Shown here: in pieces, positions 11,351-21,587 of the stretch | Position numbering within the stretch: the stretch's first letter is position 1 | Layout of the letters: the number at the start of each line of letters is the position of its first letter | NCBI GenBank assembly: GCA_010909165.1 | Contig: VJWM01000219.1 | Span: 62,001-126,000 of the forward strand | Source of the DNA: Anthoceros angustus | Lineage: Eukaryota; Streptophyta; Anthocerotopsida; Anthocerotales; Anthocerotaceae | Length of the DNA: 64,000 nucleotides | Direction of reading: 5' to 3' | Notes under the pieces: model-generated | Seen by the model: only the letters and a program-made list of their open reading frames with translations | What the model was told of the DNA's origin: nothing | Database searches by the model: none | Program-made: the position numbers and the translations under genes

Positions 11351-12295
11351 ATTCGCAGGCCAACCACCCATCCAGGCTCTTTTCAGGTGAGTTGTGAGAT
11401 ATATTGCTTTCTTTCTGGCAGAGTGGAGCAGTCCAATCGGACTGCGCAACATCGGACTGTGCATCTAATGCAGGCCAAAAACCGGCAGACAGGTTTCACC
11501 CAGAGTTAACCTAACCCCCTGCTAACCCTCTCTGTGGTTCGTGTATGCAGATACTTACATACAAACATGTATGCACAATAGTCCATACATACGTGGGTCA
11601 CAGACTTTGTCAGACTGCAAAGGTTCCCTACAGACTTTGTCAGAGGCATTTTGCACATGCCGATTCCGCAGCAATCAGTGTGAAGTCATCTTCCAGGAAT
11701 GTTCCACAAGCTGCCCTGCTCCCCAACTTGGTAGCCCTGGAGCTCCAACACCAGACTACTTCAACACCCAAGACTACTTCGGCTGGAGCCTGGAGCTTCT
11801 CTTGCCGTACGGCTCTTATGTACCCGTAGAGTCCTACGTAGAGTAATAACATGTTTTTTATTACCTGGAAGCCTGATTGCCTACTACCTACTCTACTGTA
11901 GTCTGTCCACAAGGCAGCCAAATCTGGCGGATTTCCCGGTTCCTGACCGTTTTTGTGCTCTCCAGGGGTATCCCGAAAGCTTCCAATCTGGGTGTCTCGA
12001 AGTGGAACACGTCTCGCTGCTGGTCGAGGATAGGGAAGTTTGAGCTTCTCTTCTATTAAGTCGGAGTTTCCATCACAGTGCTCCTACGTATCTGAGAGAG
12101 CCACCGGGGGCTCTATAAAAGCCAAGCTCTTGGACTGTGGCCGCTTCGTCGACCAGGCAGCGGCGGGGTTGAGCCGAGCACACAGCGTCAGGGCTGGAAG
12201 CGGAAGCTTGAGGGGATTGTCCGCTGCGGCGAGCTGCGTCTACTGCCTCACCTCCGTTTGGCTGCGCGAGGAAGGAGAGTGCGAGCTGCGGAGGC
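11351..12295. other. Divergent spacer between PAP and DUF538 genes
   Basis: No gene is seen. The segment near 11430-11465 contains a small inverted repeat (GCAGTCC-AATC-GGACTGC). A 14-bp direct repeat ACAGACTTTGTCAG occurs twice around 11600-11645. The right end carries the DUF538 promoter. Confidence 0.45.
12114..12120 (+). promoter_or_regulatory. TATA box of the DUF538 gene
   Basis: TATAAAA in the context CTCTATAAAAGCC, about 180 bp upstream of the start codon at 12296. This leaves room for a 5' leader of about 150 nt. It is the clearest TATA element seen in the window. Confidence 0.7.
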
Positions 12296-12763
12296 ATGAG
12301 GAGCGTGTGGCAGCTTCCCCTGGCGCTGCTGCTGATTGTGGCGGCAACCGCAGTGGTCGGCAAGGAGCTGACGGCCTATGAGCAGCTGGAGGCTTACGGG
12401 TTCCCCAGGGGATTGCTGCCGGAGACGGTGGTGAGCTACACACTGGAGGAGAGCGGCAAGTTCGTGGTGAACCTGGCCGGATCCTGCTCCTTCACCATCC
12501 CCGGGGAGAGTATACCTGTCAAGTACTCGGACAAGATCACCGGCGTGCTCCATTACGGCAGCTTGAAGGACCTCGGAGGTGTGCAGGTGAAGGTGCTCTT
12601 CCTGTGGTTCGGAATCAACGGCATCGAAGTGCAGGGAGATGACCTCAAATTTTCAGTCGGCATCATCTCCAGATCCTATCCCGTCTCCAACTTCGACGAA
12701 GGCCTGGCGTGTGATGTCAAGTCCTATTACTCAAGGTCCAACCTCATGACCGCCTTCATGTAG
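12296..12763 (+). CDS. Secreted DUF538 family protein
   Basis: A single exon of 155 residues, normal for DUF538, a plant family of small proteins with no established biochemical activity. Residues 1-22 form a signal peptide ending near VVG-KEL. The DUF538 fold markers follow: a start such as AYEQLEAYGFPRGLLPETV (about 27-45), a CSFTI strand (about 63), KITGVLHYGSLKDLGGVQVK (about 80-99) and a late SVGIISRSYPVSNFDEG segment (about 119-135). The ATG is preceded by a good TATA element. The C-terminus is short and lacks extensions. Secretion is predicted; function is unknown. Confidence 0.9.
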   Translation: MRSVWQLPLALLLIVAATAVVGKELTAYEQLEAYGFPRGLLPETVVSYTLEESGKFVVNLAGSCSFTIPGESIPVKYSDKITGVLHYGSLKDLGGVQVKVLFLWFGINGIEVQGDDLKFSVGIISRSYPVSNFDEGLACDVKSYYSRSNLMTAFM

Positions 12764-13358
12764 CAGGCGCCGGTCGCTGCCTCTCCTTTTCTCACCAACT
12801 GACTATATGGATGTACTTTTTTACATTCCGCAAGCACTTGTTGTGCTCATACTTAGCTCGGGATTTTACTTTACAGACGCTTTATGAGTTCACTTGTGAC
12901 TGGCTCGCAGCAGCAGTAAGTCCAGATTCTGAACTTGTCTAGCAGAAACTTGTATACCTGTGTAGTTATTAGTACTTCTCTGGCACCTTGGCGTAGCTTC
13001 TATGTGGTAGTTTTGCATTGATTTGCAGGACCGGCGGTTGCTGGTGTCTGTGTTTAGGAATTGCTAATGAGAACTTCAGTCTGTGGCAGTCTGCTCGGAC
13101 AGGTCGCTCCTCGTAAGGCGGGCCCTGAACCCCCGAGCAGGATATGCCCGTGTTGTCGTTCATCACATTATTATTGAAACTTGTGGTCTTCAATTATATT
13201 TCATCTTCTCGGAAAGTGTCCGAGAAATTGCGCGGGGTGAAAGCTCATGACCTTGAGAAACTCGAAGCAAGACAACGGGATTTTACTTTACAGACGGCTA
13301 ATGACGCCGGCAGCTGATCCATAGGTACAAGAAGGAAGTAGATTTCTTGAACGCCTCC
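12764..13358. other. Tail-to-tail spacer between DUF538 and RF1, with a 21-bp exact repeat
   Basis: This holds the two 3' untranslated regions. A 21-bp sequence, CGGGATTTTACTTTACAGAC plus G, occurs exactly at 12859-12879 and 13276-13296. No coding content is seen. Confidence 0.6.
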
Positions 13359-16116
13359 TTAGACTACAGACTTGCTGGCAACAGATGCCGCCAACTCTTC
13401 CAGCAATTCTTTTTGCTCAAGTGCCGTACATGACTGCCAACAACGAGGAGAGTGAGACATGGATGCAACAACCGCAGCGGCCACACCATCTGAAAGCAGC
13501 CATCTTTTCTTACTTGGACAGCTCCTTCGATGTCGCCGTTTAAGAAAGACTGTAAGTCGAAGTTGATCTTCGTCCGATGATCAGAGACGCGGTTGTCCTG
13601 GAACCCACCACGCATCAAGGGTTAGGAATCCGTGGGCGGGAGTCCTGATCCGATGTCTCTACTGCTACCAAGCATGCAGAGAGCAATTCTGACCTTGTAG
13701 TTGTATGTGCGGATCTTTTCTGCACGGGCACCAGTGCCAACCTGACGACCAGATCAGAGTAAAGGTGTCAGCACACTCGGCCCCTGGTTTTGCGTATGAG
13801 CTCAGCAAAGTGCAGCCCTGCGTACCTGTGACTTCCTCTGCGTACTTATTTGCTCTTGCCGTTCTCTCAGTTTGATCTCATACCTGACGCATTACAACCG
13901 TCCCATCACGGACAACACAACTAGGGCTCGTTGCTTCGAGCCATGAATAGCAGCCTGCTTCGCCCAAGAGATCAACACATGTTAAATGCAGATGCCTTAC
14001 AGCTTTGCACGGAGCAGCTGAAAGGCTCGAATCTTGTTTTTCAGCTGGGAACGTTCTTCAGTACAGAAAATGCGGATGCCGGTAGGCTTGTGCATGAGGT
14101 CCACAGCAGTCTCAACTTTGTTGACATTCTGACCTGAACAACCATTGAAAGCAAACGATAAGATTAGCCTGTCCTGAAGCTGATTTCATGGCATCTTGGG
14201 AATGCAGATATAGCTGATAGTGTTTACCTCCAGCTCCACCAGATCTTGCAGTACTCAGCTCTATATCTTTTGGGTCAATAACAACTTCAACCTCATCCAC
14301 CTGCAACATAAGGTGACAGAACCCCTCAGAATCATCACTTCAACCTCGCTTTACGCTGAGGTGAGTGTGAAGGATTCGATGCTCTTCACTTGTCATCGAG
14401 CTCACGCAAGAACACGCCACCAGATGCACTCTACCTCTGGCATAATGGCAACGGTCGCAGTCGACGTGTGAACTCGACCCTGGTTTTCGGTTGCAGGAAC
14501 CCGCTGAACACGATGCACCCCCGATTCGTATTTAAGTTTGCTGTAGACCCGTTCACCGGTGACTTCCATAACGTACTCCTTGTATCCGCCCTTCTCAGCC
14601 TTCAGGTGTTGTCAAGACATGGATACCAACCGATTAAACCAACACACCAAATACATACTCAGCAAGGTAAATCAGACTGATGCATCAAGTGAAAAGTCAC
14701 CTCAGTACTTGAAATTGGTGATACTTTCCACCTGTTACGCTCAGCGTACTTTTGATACACTCGAACCTGCAGCAGTTTCAAACAGTCAGTATGCAGATCA
14801 GCCAATGAGGAACTTGTCAGATGCCTTAGGACAGATTGGATACCAATAGAATATAGCAAGGAGGGAAGTAAGGGAACGTGTACCTACAAGATCTCCAGCC
14901 CATATTCCCGCCTCATCACCTCCAGTCCCAGCCCGAACTGCAAAACCATGTTGCCCAGGCATCAACAACCAACGTCTTCACCTTCCAAAATGTGAACAAG
15001 GTGAAGATTGCCACTGTTTCTGAAAGCTATACCTTCAAGCATGATGTTCCGTGCATCAAGAGGATCTGTTGGCAGTAATAGAAGCTGCAACCACAATGTT
15101 TGACAGTCTTCACAGAGTTCGGATCGACACCAGACTCCACTTACAATATAACAATGTGGTGCAGTAAACTGTACCTTGAGCTTCCCTTCATAATCCTTGA
15201 TTTCATCCTCTAGCAAATCAGCTTCTTCAGCAGCCATTGCTGCCATCTCTGGATCCTCGCTAGCATAAACTTTGGCAAGATCTGGTCATGTCAAGCATGT
15301 AGGCATTACATCAAGAACGTATACCCTTCTCACGCAGGGGACACCGAGTGGAGCACAGACCTTTGCTTTCATCATAACGTACTATGCAATCTTTATACCG
15401 CTGGAATGTCGAGACGACCTGCAACAGTTGACAACATCAGGGAAGTAGCCCTCGACACCTGTTACTCCTCCACCAACAGTCCATCGTCCAAGCAATTCCG
15501 ATACAAAACGCAAGGAATCCCACCTCTTCCAGTTCCGACACAGACTTGGCGAGCTTCTGATATTCTGACGGATCACTGGCAACCTCGGGATCCGCCAATT
15601 TCATCTGCAAAACCCATCACAGAGGGTACATTGCACCACCCATCAGCTGAACATGTGCCAGCAGCAGCCCCGCAGCTCTCTCTCCAACACCAACGAGATC
15701 AAATTCTCACCGACAGCTCCTTGTAGGTTCGCTCGGCAGATTCAAGCTTCGAAATAACATACGGCTCCTGCAGCAAGAGATCCAGAGAGAAACGCATATC
15801 ACAAACAGGCAATACCCGACAGTGTGCAATGCCTGCCAGAGCCCAGTTGCATTCCACCCGAACTTACAGCTTGGCACACAATGCTGCATATCCGGGGCCT
15901 CCTTGACCCGACAATTCCAAATTCAAACCCCCCATTGCCTCCCCACAAAGCTCCTCTTGCATCTCTACCCCTCCTCCTGCTGCTAACAGATCGTCCCCCC
16001 TCTGGAAGCCTGTACGAACAGCTGCAGCTCACTGCAGAAGTCGACAGAACCGGAGGTGCCAGAGGAGCAGCTGGCACAGCAATGGGCAGGTCACCTGCAC
16101 ATTTCAAAAATGCCAT
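13359..16116 (-). CDS. APG3: Peptide chain release factor 1, organellar (probably plastid)
   Basis: Fifteen exons, all in phase: 15868-16116, 15711-15767, 15524-15604, 15361-15418, 15175-15281, 15033-15084, 14888-14937, 14701-14766, 14435-14599, 14228-14300, 14001-14133, 13826-13883, 13694-13741, 13514-13597, 13359-13433, giving 451 residues. RF1 releases finished peptides at UAA/UAG stops. The stop-codon-reading PxT motif appears as PAT in [17 protein letters not shown]. The catalytic GGQ is intact, with an intron falling inside it (GAG before, GQNVNK after). The first exon encodes about 80 residues rich in Ser, Arg and Ala and ending in VCQA, a plausible plastid transit peptide; a mitochondrial form is less likely but possible. 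An upstream in-frame ATG at 16164 also exists. Head to head with UBP24. Confidence 0.93.
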
Positions 16117-16395
16117 ACCGCTGCAGTACAGCACTACGGCACTCCCTCCTGTGTTTGACAACATACTGAAACCCTACGTTCCTCGCAGAAACCTAATTGA
16201 CGAAGGAGAAGGAGATGGCCCTGAATTCATCGCCAGTGGGCGAGTGATCGAGCCGATCGACCCCGAGTCCCAATTGGAAGACGGTCTCGGCAGCTGCGAG
16301 TACGTCTAGGTAGAAGAGAAGCTGGTGGGCGGTGGAATATGGGTGTCTGAAGCGACGCCCGGCAAGGCAGGGGGAAGCAAGGCATAGGCGAGGCC
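16117..16395. promoter_or_regulatory. Short divergent promoter between RF1 and UBP24
   Basis: Only 279 bp separate the two start codons, so both promoters and leaders must fit here. No clear TATA box is seen on either strand, which suits housekeeping-type initiation. Shared regulation is inferred from spacing only. Confidence 0.6.
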
Positions 16396-18015
16396 ATGAC
16401 GGAGCCGGTTTTCATATTCGGTTCGTTCAGCGAAGAGGAAGCCCTGTCCCAGCAGGGCAGTATGGTCCGGGCCCGGGGCGCTGGGTCCCGGGGACCTTCC
16501 AACGGTAGGGGAAGGGCGCGAGGAGCGGCTAACCAAGGGTCGGCCAGAAAGCCCCAGCAATCTCGACCTCCTAGTCAGGCAGTGAGCTCCTCGCCCAGAG
16601 GGCAGCAGCAACCGGCGGTGGATGTGGGCCGCTCTCCCGCACCCGATGCTGGTAAGAGTGCAGGCGACCAGGCCTCCGTCTCCAGAGCTGCCGAATCTGT
16701 GCAGGCTGTGAGGCCGGAGGCGGGTCCTGGCCCTGTTGCAGCTGGAGAAGCGGAATTGGTGGTGGGTTTGGCGGATTTGAACATGGGGAGGGCAGGGGCA
16801 GGGGCAGGGGCAGGGGCAGGTGCAGGTGCTGCTGCTCCTGCTGTTGCTGTTGCTGCAGCGTTCGATCCGAAGACGTTTCTACAGAGCCTGAAGGACGAGG
16901 CTGTCGGGGCGAGGATGAGATTGCAGCCCAGAGGGCTGGAGAACTCCGGGAATTCCTGCTTCTTGAACTCGGTTTTGCAGGCCATGCTGTCCTGCCCGCC
17001 CTTTGTGGATTTCTTGCAGAGGCTGCAGGCGCATCGGCCTCCCCCGCAGCAGTGTCCCACCCTTCTGGCGTTTGCGCAATTCGGGAATCAGTTTAGGGCG
17101 AGGAGGCTGGATGTGAGAGGCAGTGATGCAGGCGGTGCTTCCGGTGTGGGTGGTGTTGTTGTGGATGTGGGGCATCCCTTCTGTCCTAAAATGTTTGACA
17201 TGGTGCTGCAGAACTTCAGGCTGGAGGGTGATAAGTCAGATTGCAGGGCATCGCAGGAGGATGCGCAGGAGTTCCTCAGTTTCCTCTTGTTCCAGATGCA
17301 TGACGAACTGCTGCTGCTGGAGGGGAAGAACGGGACGGCACAGCAGGCCCCGATCGCAGCGGCCGGGGACGAGGACGACAGCTGGGAGACGGTTGGGAGG
17401 AGGAACAAATCTGCGTTCGTCAGGACGCACAGCTTCGGGTCTTCTAGTATCACTGCTGTGTTTGGAGGGAAGCTCAGGAGTGAGGTGAAGGCTACTGGGA
17501 GCAAGCCATCCGTGTCTGTGAGCAGCTTCATGCTGCTGCATCTGGATGTGCAGCCCAGCAGTGTGAAAACGGTTGACGATGCTCTCATGACCTATGTGAG
17601 TCCAGTAGCGCTCGAGGGGTACAGGTCCAAGGGCACGCAGGCCAGTGCTAGAAAGGTTGAACAGATCTTGGAGCTCCCCAAAGTGCTGGTACTGCATCTT
17701 ACCCGCTTCAACTTCGGGCCGCAAGGCGCTTACAAGGTCCACAAACCCATCGGGTTCAGCATGCGTTTATCCATGAGACCGGAGCTGCTGGCTCTCCCTC
17801 CCAACTCTCGACTGGACGGCCGTGAATACGAGCTTGTGGCCACCATCACTCACCACGGCCGGTCTCCATCTGGAGGGCACTACACCACCAACTCCAAACA
17901 GGCTGACGGGAGATGGCTTCATTTCGATGATGGATTAGCTTCCGTGGTCACACCTCACAAGGTGCTCCAGGATGAAGCCTATTTATTATTCTACAAGCAG
18001 TTACTGAGAAACTGA
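16396..18015 (+). CDS. UBP24: Ubiquitin-specific protease, UBP24/USP10 type
   Basis: A single exon of 539 residues, close to plant UBP24. This cysteine protease removes ubiquitin from proteins. The Cys box reads ENSGNSCFLNSVLQAM with catalytic Cys near 188. The His box is ITHHGRSPSGGHYTT (about 485-500), followed by RWLHFDDGLASVV. Residues 6-15 (FIFGSFSEEE) form an FGSF motif like the FGDF segment with which animal USP10 binds the stress-granule protein G3BP. Between 20 and 150 the protein is disordered and Ala/Gly/Ser-rich, including a Gly-Ala run encoded by a GGGGCA hexamer repeat around 16794-16822. The catalytic core has an acidic insert (GDEDDSWETVGRRNKSAFVR) typical of the UBP24 branch. 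The gene is intronless and divergent from RF1. Confidence 0.93.
   Translation: MTEPVFIFGSFSEEEALSQQGSMVRARGAGSRGPSNGRGRARGAANQGSARKPQQSRPPSQAVSSSPRGQQQPAVDVGRSPAPDAGKSAGDQASVSRAAESVQAVRPEAGPGPVAAGEAELVVGLADLNMGRAGAGAGAGAGAGAAAPAVAVAAAFDPKTFLQSLKDEAVGARMRLQPRGLENSGNSCFLNSVLQAMLSCPPFVDFLQRLQAHRPPPQQCPTLLAFAQFGNQFRARRLDVRGSDAGGASGVGGVVVDVGHPFCPKMFDMVLQNFRLEGDKSDCRASQEDAQEFLSFLLFQMHDELLLLEGKNGTAQQAPIAAAGDEDDSWETVGRRNKSAFVRTHSFGSSSITAVFGGKLRSEVKATGSKPSVSVSSFMLLHLDVQPSSVKTVDDALMTYVSPVALEGYRSKGTQASARKVEQILELPKVLVLHLTRFNFGPQGAYKVHKPIGFSMRLSMRPELLALPPNSRLDGREYELVATITHHGRSPSGGHYTTNSKQADGRWLHFDDGLASVVTPHKVLQDEAYLLFYKQLLRN
16794..16830 (+). repeat. GGGGCA hexamer microsatellite in UBP24
   Basis: About five tandem copies of GGGGCA followed by degenerate GGTGCA units, encoding alternating Gly-Ala within the disordered N-terminal region. 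In-frame length variation between individuals would be expected. Confidence 0.75.
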
Positions 18016-19110
18016 GGGCGGGCTCTCACTCCCAACGTCGTCAGGAACATGGTTGTGGTATCAGCAACAGCGAAGGTAGTCAGTCCACTACAATCCTCAC
18101 CCTTGTTCCCTGCTGGCTCCTTTCATGCAGTGCTGTCTACTGATCACTTCCAGTTGTCTCGCCCCATGTCTGCAGAGAAGGCGACTGGGACGAAAGACAC
18201 AGGAACGATATGAGGGTCCACTGAGGAAGACCTAACGAGGTCAGTGCATTCCCCTGTGATCCACCTCCACCAGAGATGGAACCCTACAAACACTAACTCG
18301 CTCCCTGCCTCCCTGCTTGCAGCTGGTGATCATCAGAGGACTCCATGCACCCAAACGACTGCACAACGTCGAAAGGCCATGCCACAGTATGTACAACCGG
18401 GAGCTGGCACTACACTAGAATCTCCATGGGTGGCACTGGCAACCCAGATCTCTAACTAGCGTTACCCGATGCCAACCCCTTTGCTGTAAGATACTGCAGT
18501 ATATGTACCTAGTCCTTAGAATCATGTCGACACAGTGCGTCATTTTGGAGTCAAAGCAGCTTGCATCCCGGACCCTGATTCCTCCCATCCAATACTGGGA
18601 TCGCACTGACCCAATGTACATAAGGCATGTATGCATGGAGGAATCTTACGAACGAAAGGCATGCCGTTTTCCACAGTTACCGTCGCCTACCTAGTGTGGT
18701 GAGGGAATCTGGAGGGGCTGTCCCCCCTTCCCTTGCTAGCAAGAGACGTCGGGACCGGGCCCACATTGCGTAGTCCAATCGGTTGCCAAACCACCCACAA
18801 CTCTCATGACGCCGGACACCCTCTCCACGGTCGGAGCTTTGTGTGACTCCTATGGACGGACGGTTTTCCCCATCTTTCTCCCATCGATAATTGTTTGATA
18901 ATATGGGGAGGAGCTTGCCAAATTTCTGTTGTTTTGAACTCAACGACAATTACAAGCAGCTTGGGTTGCCTTCGGAGGACTACTCCACATAGCTTGCCCA
19001 TGGCTTGCCCATGTCTAGTATTTCTTGTATACAATTTGATACAACATTCGAGGTTGTGAAACTTGGGGACAGTTTGCGTAATCTTTCACTAGTTTGCACG
19101 ACGCTAATCA
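18016..19110. other. UBP24 3' flank, no gene seen
   Basis: This contains the UBP24 3' untranslated region and unannotated sequence. Short open frames show no family features. No repeat of note is seen before 19111. Confidence 0.4.
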
Positions 19111-19499
19111 GATCGTGTTGATAAAACTTGGGCAAAAGTGAAGACAGCTGCCCTCTTTCTTGCCATGCAATTACGTAGTTCAGTTTTGTCGCACAAGGTA
19201 AGCACTTGCATTCGAATATGCACTTCCTCTACAGATCAAGCCAAAAAAATCTATGCAAATATAGGTGCTAACTAATGAAGAATAGGAGAGAGTAGCTCGC
19301 GGATCGTGTTGATAAAACTTGGGCAAAAGTGAAGACAGCTGCCCTCTTTCTTGCCATGCAATTACGTAGTTCAGTTTTGTCGCACAAGGTAAGCACTTGC
19401 ATTCGAATATGCACTTCCTCTACAGATCAAGCCAAAAAAATCTATGCAAATATAGGTGCTAACTAATGAAGAATAGGAGAGAGTAGCTCGCAGATCGTG
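19111..19499. repeat. Tandem duplication of a 191-bp unit
   Basis: The segment starting GATCGTGTTGATAAAACTTG at 19111 is repeated at 19302 almost without change, and a third copy begins (GATCGTG) at 19493 before diverging. The copies look essentially identical, so the duplication is recent or is maintained by gene conversion. No ORF crosses it. Confidence 0.93.
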
Positions 19500-21056
19500 G
19501 CACAAACACACTCTCCCCACAAGAACAACACGCAAATTCCTTAGACATCGCTATCGGAATCAAAGCAAGTTGACCTCCACACAACACTCTTATATTGCAT
19601 ATGTATAGGTATCCTCTGTGAAGGGTCTATATATGCTAGCCCTTGGCATTGGCATATTCCTGAGATATCTTATCGGCATTAAAATATTCCAGAATATCCT
19701 AAGAATATACTATAATATGCAAGGAATATTCTAAAGCATATTATTGGTGCTTATCCATTTAGCTATGGCTAACCATGTTTAATTCATACTAATCAATGCT
19801 TAATTAACATAAGTGCTTTAGATAAATTGAGGTTAATTACTTACTTAAAGATAGGTACTAAGATTAATTAACACTGATCAATCATCGAATCCAAGCGCTT
19901 ACATTAGTGTCCCACGGCATGACAGTTTTGAAACATGCATTTTGCAGGGCAATGCGCAACCCGGTACTTCTAACACACAAGCTCACATTGAATTCTAAAG
20001 CATCAGATGCAATCTTCGGCTTCGAATGCCACTAGTGTGTGCATCAAAGTGTAAAAAAAAATTGCCTCTGGAGTCGAAAAATAGCTCATTGTCTTCTCCA
20101 CATTATGTCAAAAACATCAAACAAGGGCCACTTGAAACGACAAAGATTTGGCCGTTCTTCAACGCCAAAGACTCAAAATGAGGCGTTTCGTCCATTAGGG
20201 GTTAATCGCTCACCAATAAAAGCACAATCCAAAGGCAACACAAGCCAAACCACCCACAACTCACGCGTTATCGATGCCAGATACTCTCTCCACGATCGCA
20301 GCTTCGTTTAATCCCTCACGAGCACAAGCACAATCCGAAGACAACACACATCTATAGCCAAATTAGGTCATCAAGAATGCAATGCTCTGTACAGATTTAG
20401 ATGTACAAGATTTCAACAAGCACGCGCATAGTGCATCTTGCATACAAGGGACTCACAAAAAAGGAGCAATCCAGCAGCAACTCTTGTACTCCAGCACCTT
20501 GCTCCAGCAATGTCATGCCAGTAAGTCACAGCTATCACGGCTGTCCTTAGCTCTGGCCAGCCCTTTGTGAAAAGGAGAATTTTTTAGAGAAGTCCTCCAA
20601 TGTATATTTTGCATAACTATAATAATAGTCAATAGACAAAATGGTTGTCAGGCACCAATGTTTATCTGAGTTTTTCAATATATGCACATATAAATAGTGA
20701 GTAATATGGCATACGTACTTACGTGGTTATTCGGATTTTGTCTATACATGATCGAGATGGCTCACGTGAATTGTAACAACTTCAATGCCCTATGAATTTA
20801 ATGGCTTGATCTATGCCCATTGGGAATTTTGACCACTTCAATTCCTAGTGAATTCCCATACATCATCAGGAAAGTTCTCATCGTTTATGTTGTTGTTTTG
20901 GGGGAAGACATTATTATCTGGCATGTTAGAAGACATTGTAAATGTTACTGTAGATTTAGGTGAACCTAGACAATGGTTAGACGACCCAAAACCCAACCAG
21001 CTCACCTTTTCTGGATGTGAAGTATTTAATTGTTGTATTTCAACCTATATGTGATG
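19500..21056. other. AT-rich intergenic region
   Basis: This is AT-rich DNA with many AATATTC-like words around 19660-19740 and TTAATTA runs to 19870. No credible gene is seen. The composition is unlike the flanking gene blocks and fits decayed transposon or non-genic DNA. Confidence 0.4.
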
Positions 21057-21449
21057 TCATATATCAATTAGAAGGGGAAATAGTAACTTTGGGGGATGCA
21101 ACGTTGCACCACTATCTATCACCCTGTGAGCAATTCCAAAACTTTCATCATCATCCGCCACCGCGAGAACCGCCACTGCGAGAATGGCCTGCTTGTTAAC
21201 TATCAAGCTACTCATACTTAAAAGAAAGCTAGCAAATCTAGTGTTCACATCCTTTTGTAACTCCTGTTTGATCTTCAGTCTGCGTTGTGTTTTTTTAAGA
21301 AAAGCATGTAGAGTTGCCTTTGCTCCACAAGCCATATTTCTCGCTAAAGCCTCCTTCATGCCGCCACCACCCGCATTCCACAATCCGTCTGAAGTCGCAC
21401 TCGTAAGTGTGCCAAAGGGGTCTGCGCTCCGGTCTACCTTACATGACAA
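21057..21449 (-). pseudogene. Possible hAT-type transposase remnant
   Basis: A 130-codon open frame contains ATLHAFLKKTQRRLKIKQ followed by DVNTRFASFLLSMSSLI. The combination resembles the segment of DUF659/hAT-type plant transposases in which a TRFAS or TRWNS motif starts a helical region. Only this short stretch is recognisable, there is no BED finger or C-terminal dimerisation domain, and the flanks are AT-rich. The assignment rests on one motif. Confidence 0.3.
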
Positions 21450-21533
21450 GGATCATCTTATCTTATCTTTCTACTATAATTATTTTAATAATCAAATATT
21501 ATAAATACTTATTCTTTTTTACATACATAAGTA

Positions 21534-21587
21534 ATTTTACAGTTATATAATTACATTTTTTATTACTATTAAATATAACTGTAAAAT
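21534..21587. repeat. 15-bp perfect inverted repeat
   Basis: Arms at 21534-21548 (ATTTTACAGTTATAT) and 21573-21587 are exact reverse complements, with a 24-nt AT-rich loop. This could be a MITE end or a solo stem-loop. No target-site duplication was found by eye. Confidence 0.7.

Noticed and set aside
15824-16309. 161-codon plus-strand open frame opposite RF1 exon 1
   Set aside because: It is the shadow of the RF1 transit-peptide exon and divergent promoter; no splice or family support.
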